From the NCBI RefSeq assembly GCF_002934265.1, contig NZ_PTIX01000003.1:434001-498000 (forward strand): 64,000 bases of DNA, given 5' to 3'. The stretch's first letter is position 1. Every line of letters starts with the position of its first letter. A model generated the notes under the pieces. The model had not been told where the DNA came from and searched no databases. It saw nothing but the letters and a program-made list of their open reading frames with translations. Both the position numbers and the translations under genes were made by a program. Below are positions 56,972 through 64,000 of the stretch, in pieces. The stretch is from Actinokineospora auranticolor (lineage in GTDB: Bacteria; Actinomycetota; Actinomycetes; Mycobacteriales; Pseudonocardiaceae).

Positions 56972-58306
56972 TTAAGCGAGGGTTGTGATCCGGTGATGGA
57001 GTTCCTTCGCGTCCGCGGCGGGATTGGCGCGGGTGGCGGCGCGGAGGAGTTGGAGGTGTTCGGTGAGCCGCTTGGAGCGGATGGTGGCGGCCATGTCGAG
57101 GACCTCGTGGCCGATTCGGATGCCGGTCGCCGTGTCACCTCCGTGGAGGTGGGTGGTGGCCAGTTCGGTGAGGCGGAACGCCAAGCGCTTGGTGTGGATG
57201 GTGTTCGCTTGGGACGCGAAGGTCGAGAGGGTGGCGATTGCCTGGTCGGCGTAGTGGGGTTCCTTGACGGCGAGGGTTGTGTAGAGGCGGCCACGGTCGC
57301 TGGTCAGGTGGGCTTCGTTGAAGCCGCGCGGGTCGGGGATCGTGGGGGTGTCGATGCGCGCGAGGGAATCCTCGGCTCGGGTCATGTAGTCGAGGGCTTG
57401 GGTGGGGTGGCCCAGCGTGGCGTAGGCGCGGGCCTGGCTCGACAGCAGCATCGCCGTGGCGTCGGTGGACCGGGCTCGCTCGGCGGTGAGGGTGCCAAGA
57501 GCGAACACCTCGCGCGCCTCTTCCAGGTTGCCGGAGTGGAGGTAGGTGCGGCCGATCTGCTCCAGGGCAAGCGCTGCCCGGATGGGGTCTGCCGCCTCCT
57601 GCGCCACCGCCAGTGCTTGGCCGGTGTAGCGGAGCGCGGCGCCGGTCAGGCCGACGTCGTAGGAAGCCCAGCCCGCCAGCGCCAACAGGTCCGACAGGAC
57701 GACCCGCAATTCCCGCCCCTGCTCGTCGGTGTGGTTGGCGCCCAACATCGCCTGTGCCCACCTGAGCTGCGCGATGACCGCGTCGCGGACCGCACCACCA
57801 CCCAGGCGTTTCTCCTGGGTCCAGAGCACCCGGGTCAGCTCGCGCAGCTGCCCGACCTCGGTCGCGCCTACGCTCCGAGGAGTCGGAGTGGCCACCGCCG
57901 GGCTGCTCAGCAGTGCGAGGTCGGCGCCGGTGAGCGCCGCGCCCATCGTGATCTTCGCCAGGATTCCCATGAACTCGCGCCGGTCGGGCACAGTCGTCAC
58001 CACCTCATCTGTCGCGGGCCGAACCTGTCCCCCATAGGCCAGGCCCATGTAGCCCCGCGGTACGCCCAAGCCGTCGGCGATGCGTGAGAGGACGTCGTAG
58101 GTCTGTACCTGGCGGCCTCGGGCGATGGCGGAGATCTCGGGCTGGGCCTGGCCGGTCAGCATGCTGATCCGCCGTTGGGAGACACCTCTGCCGCGCAGCA
58201 GTCGGTAGACCTGGGTGATGTCCCGCGCCGACAGGGCCGCGCGCATGTCCGGGTGCTCCCAGACCTCGGCGGCCGGGCGCTCGTGGGGGTCGCCCCAGGT
58301 GCTCAT
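56972..58306 (-). CDS. XRE-type HTH protein with TPR-like sensor domain
   Basis: This 444-residue protein has an N-terminal helix-turn-helix (~25-85: VYRLLRGRGVSQRRISMLTGQAQPEISAIARG then YDVLSRIADGLGVPRGYMGLAY), a linker, a RREFMGILAK stretch near residue 108 with a hydrophobic segment, and a long helical repeat domain to the end. ATG at 58306 follows AGGAG. The architecture fits actinobacterial HTH regulators that bind ligands through TPR-like domains, but no family is certain. A partial duplicate follows directly. Confidence 0.85.
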   Translation of the reverse strand: MSTWGDPHERPAAEVWEHPDMRAALSARDITQVYRLLRGRGVSQRRISMLTGQAQPEISAIARGRQVQTYDVLSRIADGLGVPRGYMGLAYGGQVRPATDEVVTTVPDRREFMGILAKITMGAALTGADLALLSSPAVATPTPRSVGATEVGQLRELTRVLWTQEKRLGGGAVRDAVIAQLRWAQAMLGANHTDEQGRELRVVLSDLLALAGWASYDVGLTGAALRYTGQALAVAQEAADPIRAALALEQIGRTYLHSGNLEEAREVFALGTLTAERARSTDATAMLLSSQARAYATLGHPTQALDYMTRAEDSLARIDTPTIPDPRGFNEAHLTSDRGRLYTTLAVKEPHYADQAIATLSTFASQANTIHTKRLAFRLTELATTHLHGGDTATGIRIGHEVLDMAATIRSKRLTEHLQLLRAATRANPAADAKELHHRITTLA

Positions 58307-58474
58307 CCGGGCTCCTGTCGAGTAGCGGAACAGGCACCCACGGTAACAATTCCAGACCAAGGTCGGTAGCCGCGAGAGCATCGCTATATATGCCCGGCTT
58401 ATCACCCCCGGTTTGCCGGTCGAGTGGGCGATGATCTCGCTTGCGGCGCGAAGCGCGGGCCAGGCTGCTCAGCC

Positions 58475-58792
58475 ATGACAACGTTCCACTTCACCTGCGA
58501 CGACTGCGGCACCACCGCCGACCAGGGCGAGCCCGCCGACCTCGGATTCCGCTACATGCAGTGGGACTTCGACATCCGTTCCCGGCAGAAGGCGACCGAA
58601 CAGGCGAAGACCCTCCGAGCCTTCGCCGAGCAGTTCGACGCCCTCCCCGGCTTCGGTCAGCCCTACCGGGAATGGGGCGCCGAAATGGCGAACCTGTGCC
58701 GCCGAATGGCTCGGTCGGCTGTGGGGCTGGCCAACCCGCCCTTCGGGTCAGCCCGCGGCGGCCAGGACGGCTCTGATTCGGTTCAGGGGTAG
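58475..58792 (+). CDS. Hypothetical protein with a CxxC motif
   Basis: This 105-residue protein begins MTTFHFTCDDCGTTADQ with one CxxC pair, then a helical stretch (FRYMQWDFDIRSRQKATEQAKTLRAFAEQFDALPG). Only one metal pair is visible. It is divergent from the HTH gene and its last 45 bp overlap the convergent BpsA-like gene. Real coding is supported by codon usage and the clear start, but not by a known family. Confidence 0.5.
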   Translation: MTTFHFTCDDCGTTADQGEPADLGFRYMQWDFDIRSRQKATEQAKTLRAFAEQFDALPGFGQPYREWGAEMANLCRRMARSAVGLANPPFGSARGGQDGSDSVQG

Positions 58793-60241
58793 GTCGATCA
58801 GGCGGAGTTCGAGGTCGTCCTCGGCCGGGGCCGAGGCGGCGACGCGTTCGCGGGCTTCGCGTTTGGTGAGGGTGCCGCCGGAGTCGGCGATCAGGGCCTC
58901 TCGCCAGACGTTGGCGAGTTTGCCGTGGACTCGGGAGAGGAGGGTGGCTTGGACGCTGGGGGTGGTGACCGGGGTGGCGACCACGACGGTGTGCTTCCCG
59001 TCGGCGATGCTCCGGTGGTAGGTGAGGTGGTATTTGGCTGCCAGTAGGGACTTCAGGTCGGTCTGGCCCTGTTGGTTGGCGACGTCCGGGTGCGAGTTCG
59101 GCACCAGGGCCGCGATCTTCGCGAGGGGGCCGGCGAGCAGGGTCCGGGCCAGCCAAGGGCCGGGGTCGGCGGTCAGGTCGTAGGCGAGGGGGCCGGGCAG
59201 GCGCACCGGGTCCGTCCAGCCGGGGGGTGCGACCGCCGCCGCCTCGCTCAGGCGGAGGAGTTCGGCCAGCGCCCCGGTGGGGGCGCCGGTGGACTCGATC
59301 GACTGGGGGCCGTGGGTGTAGATGCCCGAGGCGACCTCGCGGACCGCCGCCTCCGCCAGGCGGGACGAGCGGCCGGTCTGCTGGAGCACGTACAGGTCGC
59401 TCGCGCTGCCCACCGCTTGGGCGCCGTGGTAGCGGTTGAAGTTGGGCAGCACGGCCTCGAACACCAGCCCCAGGCGGGAGATCTCCTGCTGCACCTTGAA
59501 ACCCAGCGCGGGTGTCCGTTCGCTGTAGCCGTACGCGACGACGGCCCGGCCGTCGGGGTCGCGGAGGGACTCGATGGCGCGGGCGAGGAACAGGCGGATC
59601 CCCTCGGGGGTGTACGGCGGGTCGGTGAACACCAGGTCGGCGCTGCCCACCACGCTCGGCGGCAGGGCGAAGCGGAAGTCGGCGTGCAGGCACTGGATGT
59701 CGAGCCCGCGCGCGCGGGCGACGCCGTCGATGTAACCCAGCAGGCGGTCGTCGACGTCGACGACCGTGGCCCGCAGGTCCGGTCGACGGGTGCACGCCGC
59801 CAGCGACGTCAGGTCGTGGTCGCCCACGCACACCATGTGCGCGCCCGGCAGGTCGTAGGTCTCGTCCAGCCACCTGGCGCGGCGCAGCATCGTGTCGACG
59901 TCGGCCTGCACGTGGTCCAGCGCGCGCAGGGGCTGGGGGACGCCCGTGACGTACGCCTCGAAAACCGGTCGCAGCTCCTCGTCCGGGGTGTCCGGGAGCG
60001 GGGCCACCGCCGCGGCGTAGGTGTCCACGCTGGACGGTCGCACCCGCCAGGAATCGGCTTCGCGTTCGGCGTCGGCGCCCAGCGCGGCGAGCAGTTCCTC
60101 GATCGTCCTGCGCGGCACCGCGGTGGCTCTGACCAGGTCTTCCAGTGGGATCCAGCCCGCGCGCAGCAACGCTACGGCGGTGCGCAGGGGGCGGGCTCGC
60201 ACGCCGCGGGTGGTCAGGAATTCGGTCACGGAAACGGCCAC
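58748..60241 (-). CDS. Bis-aminopropyl spermidine synthase (BpsA)-like protein with long C-terminal extension
   Basis: This 497-residue protein has an N-terminal winged-helix-like part (~1-80) and a Rossmann core matching BpsA branched-polyamine synthases: MVCVGDHDLTSLAA, ATVVDVDDRLLGYI, LVFTDPPYTPEGI with DPPY, and RAVVAYGYSER. Archaeal BpsA is ~350 residues; about 150 residues here beyond the core (from ~345) have no recognised domain. The reaction cannot be assigned: aminopropyl transfer or SAM-dependent methylation. The start is GTG at 60241, which is not well supported; GTG at 60229 is an option. Confidence 0.75.
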   Translation of the reverse strand: MAVSVTEFLTTRGVRARPLRTAVALLRAGWIPLEDLVRATAVPRRTIEELLAALGADAEREADSWRVRPSSVDTYAAAVAPLPDTPDEELRPVFEAYVTGVPQPLRALDHVQADVDTMLRRARWLDETYDLPGAHMVCVGDHDLTSLAACTRRPDLRATVVDVDDRLLGYIDGVARARGLDIQCLHADFRFALPPSVVGSADLVFTDPPYTPEGIRLFLARAIESLRDPDGRAVVAYGYSERTPALGFKVQQEISRLGLVFEAVLPNFNRYHGAQAVGSASDLYVLQQTGRSSRLAEAAVREVASGIYTHGPQSIESTGAPTGALAELLRLSEAAAVAPPGWTDPVRLPGPLAYDLTADPGPWLARTLLAGPLAKIAALVPNSHPDVANQQGQTDLKSLLAAKYHLTYHRSIADGKHTVVVATPVTTPSVQATLLSRVHGKLANVWREALIADSGGTLTKREARERVAASAPAEDDLELRLIDLPLNRIRAVLAAAG

Positions 60242-60423
60242 AAACCGTAGAGCCTAGGAGAACGCTCGGTGTCCGGGTGACCCGGCCAGGTGAGCGGCGG
60301 GTTCGCGCCAGCATCCGGTCGGCGCCGGCCACATGCTGGAACGGCCTGCCACTGTCAGCCGTTCGGGTTAGGGTCGATCGATCACACGGCTGGCAAGGAG
60401 CCGTCACTACCCGAGGGGCCCGA

Positions 60424-61554
60424 GTGATCGAGTTCCAGGCCGTGACCAAGCGGTACGACGACGGCACGGTGGCGGTGGACCACCTCGACCTGACCATCGA
60501 CGACGGTCGCATCACCGTGCTGGTCGGCCCGTCCGGCTGCGGCAAGACCACCTCGCTGCGCATGATCAACCGGATGGTGGAGGCCACCTCCGGCACCATC
60601 CTCGTCGACGGCGAGGACATCCGCTCGCAGCCCGCCGCCGCCCTGCGCCGCGGCATCGGGTACGTCATCCAGAACGCGGGCCTGTTCCCGCACCGCACGG
60701 TCCTGGACAACGTCGCGACCGTGCCGATGCTGCTGGGCACCAAGAAGGCGGTCGCTCGCAAGCGCGCCGAGGAACTCCTCGCCACCGTCGGCCTGCCGCC
60801 CGAACTGGCCCGCCGCTACCCGTCGCAGCTCTCCGGCGGGCAGCAGCAGCGCGTCGGCGTGGCCCGCGCGCTCGCCGCCGACCCGCCGGTGCTGCTGATG
60901 GACGAGCCGTTCAGCGCCGTTGACCCGATCGTCCGCGACGACCTGCAGGACGAGTTGCTGCGCCTGCAGTCGGAACTGGGCAAGACGATCGTGTTCGTCA
61001 CCCACGACATCGACGAGGCGATCAAGCTCGGCGACCGGGTCGCGGTGCTGCGGGTGGGCGGCAAGCTCGCCCAGTACGCCTCCCCGGCCGAGTTGCTGGC
61101 CAACCCGGTCGACGACTTCGTCGCCTCCTTCGTCGGCCGCGACCGCGGCTACCGCGCGCTCGGGTTCCTGTCCGCGCACGGCGTCGAGGTCAACCCGGTG
61201 CCCACGGTCGCCGTCGGCACCCCGGTCGCGGACGCCCGCGAACGCCTGGAGGGCGGCTGGGCCGCGGTCGTCGACGACGCGGGCAGGCCGCTCGGCTGGG
61301 TGTCCGAAGTGGTCTTGTCCACACTGGACAAAGCGGTCACCGCCACCGACGTCGTCTCCGGCGGTTCCCTCTACCCCGTCGACACCGGGGGCCGCGCCGG
61401 TTCGCTGCGCGCCGCGCTCGACGCCGCCCTCTCCTCGCCCGCCGCGCTCGGCGTCGCGGTCGACGGCGACGGCGCGGTGGTCGGCGCGGTCACCGCCGAG
61501 TCGGTGCTCAAGGCGCTCGCCGACGCGCGCAGGGCCGGTGAGGTGCCGTCGTGA
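60424..61554 (+). CDS. Osmolyte ABC transporter ATPase (OpuCA/ProV type)
   Basis: This 376-residue ATPase has VGPSGCGKTTSLRMI (Walker A), LSGGQQQRVGVARALA (signature), LLMDEPFSAVDPI (Walker B) and VTHDIDEA (switch His). The C-terminal ~120 residues form CBS-like repeats (VSEVVLSTLDKAVTATDV, AVGAVTAESVLKAL) that regulate OpuA/OpuC importers by ionic strength. GTG at 60424 begins VIEFQAVTKRY. The stop overlaps the first permease by GTGA. Compatible solutes such as glycine betaine or proline betaine are the likely substrates. Confidence 0.93.
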   Translation: MIEFQAVTKRYDDGTVAVDHLDLTIDDGRITVLVGPSGCGKTTSLRMINRMVEATSGTILVDGEDIRSQPAAALRRGIGYVIQNAGLFPHRTVLDNVATVPMLLGTKKAVARKRAEELLATVGLPPELARRYPSQLSGGQQQRVGVARALAADPPVLLMDEPFSAVDPIVRDDLQDELLRLQSELGKTIVFVTHDIDEAIKLGDRVAVLRVGGKLAQYASPAELLANPVDDFVASFVGRDRGYRALGFLSAHGVEVNPVPTVAVGTPVADARERLEGGWAAVVDDAGRPLGWVSEVVLSTLDKAVTATDVVSGGSLYPVDTGGRAGSLRAALDAALSSPAALGVAVDGDGAVVGAVTAESVLKALADARRAGEVPS

Positions 61555-62201
61555 ACTGGGTCTCCGATCACCTCGACGACCTGCTCGCGGTGAGCCTGGA
61601 CCACCTCGGGCTCGCGCTGCTGCCGGTGCTCGCGGGCCTGCTCATCTCGCTGCCCCTCGGCTGGGTCGCCAGCCGCTGGCGGCTCGCGCGGCGGATCCTC
61701 GTGCCGGTCACCGGGATCCTCTACGCGATCCCGTCGCTGGCGCTGTTCGTGATGATGCCGCTGCTCATCGGCACGCAGATCCTGGACCCGGTCAACGTCC
61801 AGGCCGTGCTGACCATCTACACCGTGTCGCTGCTGGTCCGCTCGATCGCCGACACCCTCGACGCGGTGCCGGAATCGGTGCTGGCCGCCGCGTCCGCGCT
61901 CGGCTACCGACCGATCGGCCGGTTCTTCGCCGTCGAGCTGCCGCTGGCCGTCCCGGTGCTGATCGCCGGGCTGCGGGTGGCGGCGGTGATGAACATGAGC
62001 CTGGTCGCGGTCGGCCAGCTGATCGGCGTCGGCGGCCTCGGGTTCTTCCTCATCGACGGCGTGCAGCGCGGCAACTACGCCTCGATCGTCTCCGGCATCG
62101 TCGCGATCGTCGTGCTGGCGCTGGTGGTCGACCGGCTGCTGGCCCTGGCGGGCTGGTCGCTGACGCCCTGGGCCCGGACCGGGAAGGGGGCCCGGCGGTG
62201 A
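61551..62201 (+). CDS. Osmolyte ABC transporter permease 1 (OpuCB type)
   Basis: This 216-residue integral membrane protein has five or six helices and the BPD_transp EAA-like loop AASALGYRPIGRFFAVELPLAVPVLIAGL. GTG at 61551 overlaps the ATPase gene. It pairs with the following permease to form the channel. OpuC/ProW-like assignment rests on the operon. Confidence 0.92.
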   Translation: MNWVSDHLDDLLAVSLDHLGLALLPVLAGLLISLPLGWVASRWRLARRILVPVTGILYAIPSLALFVMMPLLIGTQILDPVNVQAVLTIYTVSLLVRSIADTLDAVPESVLAAASALGYRPIGRFFAVELPLAVPVLIAGLRVAAVMNMSLVAVGQLIGVGGLGFFLIDGVQRGNYASIVSGIVAIVVLALVVDRLLALAGWSLTPWARTGKGARR

Positions 62202-62905
62202 ACGTCTTCGAGTCCGTCTACGAGTGGCTGACCAACCCCGACAACTGGAAGACCACGCTCGGCATCGTCGGCATCCCGCAGCGGCTGGCCGAGCACCTGG
62301 ACTACAGCTGGCCCCCGGTGCTGATCGCGGTGCTGCTCGCCATCCCGCTCGGCGCGCTCATCGGGCACACGGGACGCGGCGGCGGTGTGGTCGTCAGCGC
62401 GGTCAACGTGTTCCGCGCGCTGCCCGAACTCGGCCTGCTCGTGCTCCTCGTGCTGTCGATGGGTCTGCTGCTGGCGACCAGCGCGCTGACGATCGTGCTC
62501 GTCGCCGTGGCCACGCCGACGGTGCTGGCGGGCACGTACGCGGGTGTGCGCAACGTCGACCGCGCGGTGGTCGACGCCGCGCGCGGCATGGGCATGCGCG
62601 AGTGGGAGATCCTGCTCAAGGTGGAGCTGCCGAACGCGCTCCCGCTGATCCTCGGCTCCCTGCGGGCCGCGGCGCTGCAGGTGATCTCCACCGCCAGCAT
62701 CGCCGCGGTCGTCGCGCTGGGCGGCCTCGGCCGGTTCGTGGTCGACGGCTTCGCCTTCCGCGAGTACGACCAGATGGCCGGTGGCGCGGTGCTGATCGCC
62801 GTGCTGGCCATCGCGGTGGAACTCGTGCTCTCCGGTGTGCAGTGGCTCGTCGTGTCACCGGGGCTGCGCAAGAAGAACGCACGCGGCCGTTCCCGTGTGC
62901 GGTAA
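62198..62905 (+). CDS. Osmolyte ABC transporter permease 2 (OpuCD type)
   Basis: This 235-residue permease has a similar layout with the loop ARGMGMREWEILLKVELPNALPLILGSL. GTG at 62198 overlaps the previous stop by GTGA. The C-terminus ends in a basic KKNARGRSRVR tail. Two unequal permeases are usual in OpuB/OpuC systems, unlike the single fused permease-binding protein in OpuA. Confidence 0.92.
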   Translation: MNVFESVYEWLTNPDNWKTTLGIVGIPQRLAEHLDYSWPPVLIAVLLAIPLGALIGHTGRGGGVVVSAVNVFRALPELGLLVLLVLSMGLLLATSALTIVLVAVATPTVLAGTYAGVRNVDRAVVDAARGMGMREWEILLKVELPNALPLILGSLRAAALQVISTASIAAVVALGGLGRFVVDGFAFREYDQMAGGAVLIAVLAIAVELVLSGVQWLVVSPGLRKKNARGRSRVR

Positions 62906-62935
62906 GAAGAAAACGAAAATGAGGAGACTCCCTCG

Positions 62936-63877
62936 ATGAAACGCGTACTCACCGGGCTGGCGGGTGTCGTCGCCGCCGCACTGACCCTGACCGCGTGCGG
63001 GGGCTCGTCCGACCCGCTCGCCCAGCCGCAGCCCACCACCGGCGCGGCCACGACGACCACGGGCGCCCCGGCGTCGACGGACACCGTGGTGATCGGCTCG
63101 GCCAACTTCCCGGAGAGCACCCTGATCGCCGAGATCTACGCGGGCGCGCTGGAGGCCAAGGGCGTCAAGGTCAGCAAGAAGCTCAACATCGGCAGCCGGG
63201 AGACCTACTACCTGGGTCTGCAGGACGGCTCGATCGACCTGATCCCGGAGTACACCGGCGTCCTGCTCACCCACGTGGACAAGACGGCCAAGGCCACCGA
63301 GGCCGACGAGGTCTACGCGGCGCTGCAGAAGGCGCTGCCGGAGAAGCTGACCGTCCTGGAGAAGTCCGACGCCGAGGACAAGGACGCGGTCGTGGTCACC
63401 AAGCAGACCGCGGACTCCTTGAAGCTCAAGACGATCGAGGACCTGGCCAAGGCGGGCCCGGTCGTGATCGGTGGCCCGCCGGAGTTCCAGAAGCGCGCGG
63501 ACGGCCTGCCGGGGCTGAAGGAGACCTACAACCTGGAGGCCAAGGAGTTCAAGCCGCTGGACGTGGGTGGCCCGCTGACCGTCGACGCGCTCAAGACCGG
63601 CGCGGTCCAGGCGGCCGACCTGTTCACCACCGACCCGGCGATCGCCGCGAACGACTTCGTGGTGCTGGAAGACCCCAAGTCCAACTTCGCCGCGCAGAAC
63701 GTGGTCCCGCTGATCAACAAGGCCAAGGCGACCGACACCGTCAAGCAGGTGCTCAACGCCGTCGCGGCCAAGCTGACCACCGAGACGCTGATCGAGCTGA
63801 ACGGCAAGCTCAGCGCGCCGGACAAGCCGGACGCCGCCAAGGTCGCCAAGGAGTGGCTGGCCAAGGCCGGTATCTGA
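62936..63877 (+). CDS. Osmolyte ABC transporter substrate-binding lipoprotein (OpuCC type)
   Basis: This 313-residue lipoprotein has a signal ending LTAC (lipobox LTLTAC) and a Thr/Ala spacer, then an OpuAC fold: VVIGSANFPESTLIAEIYAGALEAKG, GSRETYYLGLQDGSIDLIPEYTGVLL and GPPEFQKRADGLPGL. The aromatic pocket residues that bind quaternary ammonium (Tyr, e.g. in ETYYLG and PEYTG) are visible. ATG follows AGGAG. It closes the four-gene operon before a bidirectional hairpin. Confidence 0.93.
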   Translation: MKRVLTGLAGVVAAALTLTACGGSSDPLAQPQPTTGAATTTTGAPASTDTVVIGSANFPESTLIAEIYAGALEAKGVKVSKKLNIGSRETYYLGLQDGSIDLIPEYTGVLLTHVDKTAKATEADEVYAALQKALPEKLTVLEKSDAEDKDAVVVTKQTADSLKLKTIEDLAKAGPVVIGGPPEFQKRADGLPGLKETYNLEAKEFKPLDVGGPLTVDALKTGAVQAADLFTTDPAIAANDFVVLEDPKSNFAAQNVVPLINKAKATDTVKQVLNAVAAKLTTETLIELNGKLSAPDKPDAAKVAKEWLAKAGI

Positions 63878-63885
63878 CGTACTTG

Positions 63886-63925
63886 ACGCCGAGTGCCCCC
63901 TGGGTTCCCAGGGGGCACTCGGCGT
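63886..63925. terminator. Bidirectional terminator between OpuC operon and SDR gene
   Basis: A perfect 19-bp inverted repeat (63886-63904 with 63907-63925, loop TT) lies 8 bases after the OpuCC stop and directly before the stop of the convergent gene. Confidence 0.95.
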
Positions 63926-64000
63926 TTACCTGCCCAGTCCCGCGCCGCCGTTGACCTGGACGATCTGCGCGGTGACGTGTCCGGCACCGGGGGAGAGCAG
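63926..64000 (-). CDS. Short-chain dehydrogenase/reductase, C-terminal end only
   Basis: The last 24 residues are visible: LLSPGAGHVTAQIVQVNGGAGLGR and a TAA stop. Pro-Gly-Ala then TAQIVQVNGG is the typical closing segment of FabG-like short-chain dehydrogenases. The rest lies outside the window, so substrate and subfamily are unknown. Confidence 0.75.
   Translation of the reverse strand: MLSPGAGHVTAQIVQVNGGAGLGR

Overview
The window is a high-GC actinobacterial chromosome segment, most like Pseudonocardiaceae (Actinokineospora, Saccharothrix or Lentzea type). The reasons are GC-rich third codon positions, many GTG starts, and marker families such as WhiB1, MtrA-MtrB-LpqB, SigR-RsrA, LppX/LprAFG lipoproteins, DUF3499, DUF6912 and the Rv3235 family. 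I see no tRNA, rRNA, CRISPR array, transposase or phage gene. The genus is an inference.

Positions 1-46400 follow a backbone known from Mycobacterium tuberculosis (roughly Rv3214-Rv3259). In order it holds a membrane glycosyltransferase tail, an Rv3259-like protein and DUF3499; the mannose-activation genes manB, Trm112-like, SIS protein and manA; ahcY, tmk, mtrA, mtrB, lpqB, comF, hpf and secA; an Rv3235 protein, a WS/DGAT acyltransferase and DUF6912; rsgA and aroA facing an SRAP protein; sigR-rsrA, bL37, pdtaS and whiB1; and a lipid kinase, a membrane protein, two GNAT acetyltransferases and a histidine phosphatase. Inserted into it are a CDF metal transporter, an orphan MutL-type ATPase, an APC amino-acid permease, a membrane protein with a split hydrolase fold, a VOC protein, a minimal HAD phosphatase, a TrmH methyltransferase, pruA, a PhzF protein and ybaK.

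Positions 46400-64000 are more accessory: an ECF sigma factor and its membrane partner divergent from an NB-ARC/TPR ATPase; divergent sodN and sodX; an isolated rfbC; malic enzyme; a triple-PAS GGDEF-EAL protein; a tandem pair of HTH/TPR-like proteins of which the second has lost its HTH; a BpsA-like aminopropyltransferase homologue; and a complete OpuC-type osmolyte importer. A 24-residue SDR tail closes the window.

The non-coding DNA is unusually informative. A 112-bp intergenic repeat carrying two DnaA-box-like 9-mers occurs twice in inverted orientation around 5.9 kb. A perfect 7-bp unit is repeated 18 times after secA. A 1.4-kb gap after comF holds apparent decayed copies of the comF 3' end. 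A textbook SigR promoter precedes sigR, and two CRP-like palindromes precede whiB1. ahcY and the NB-ARC gene contain frameshifts, one of them in a G run, which may be sequence errors or real lesions.
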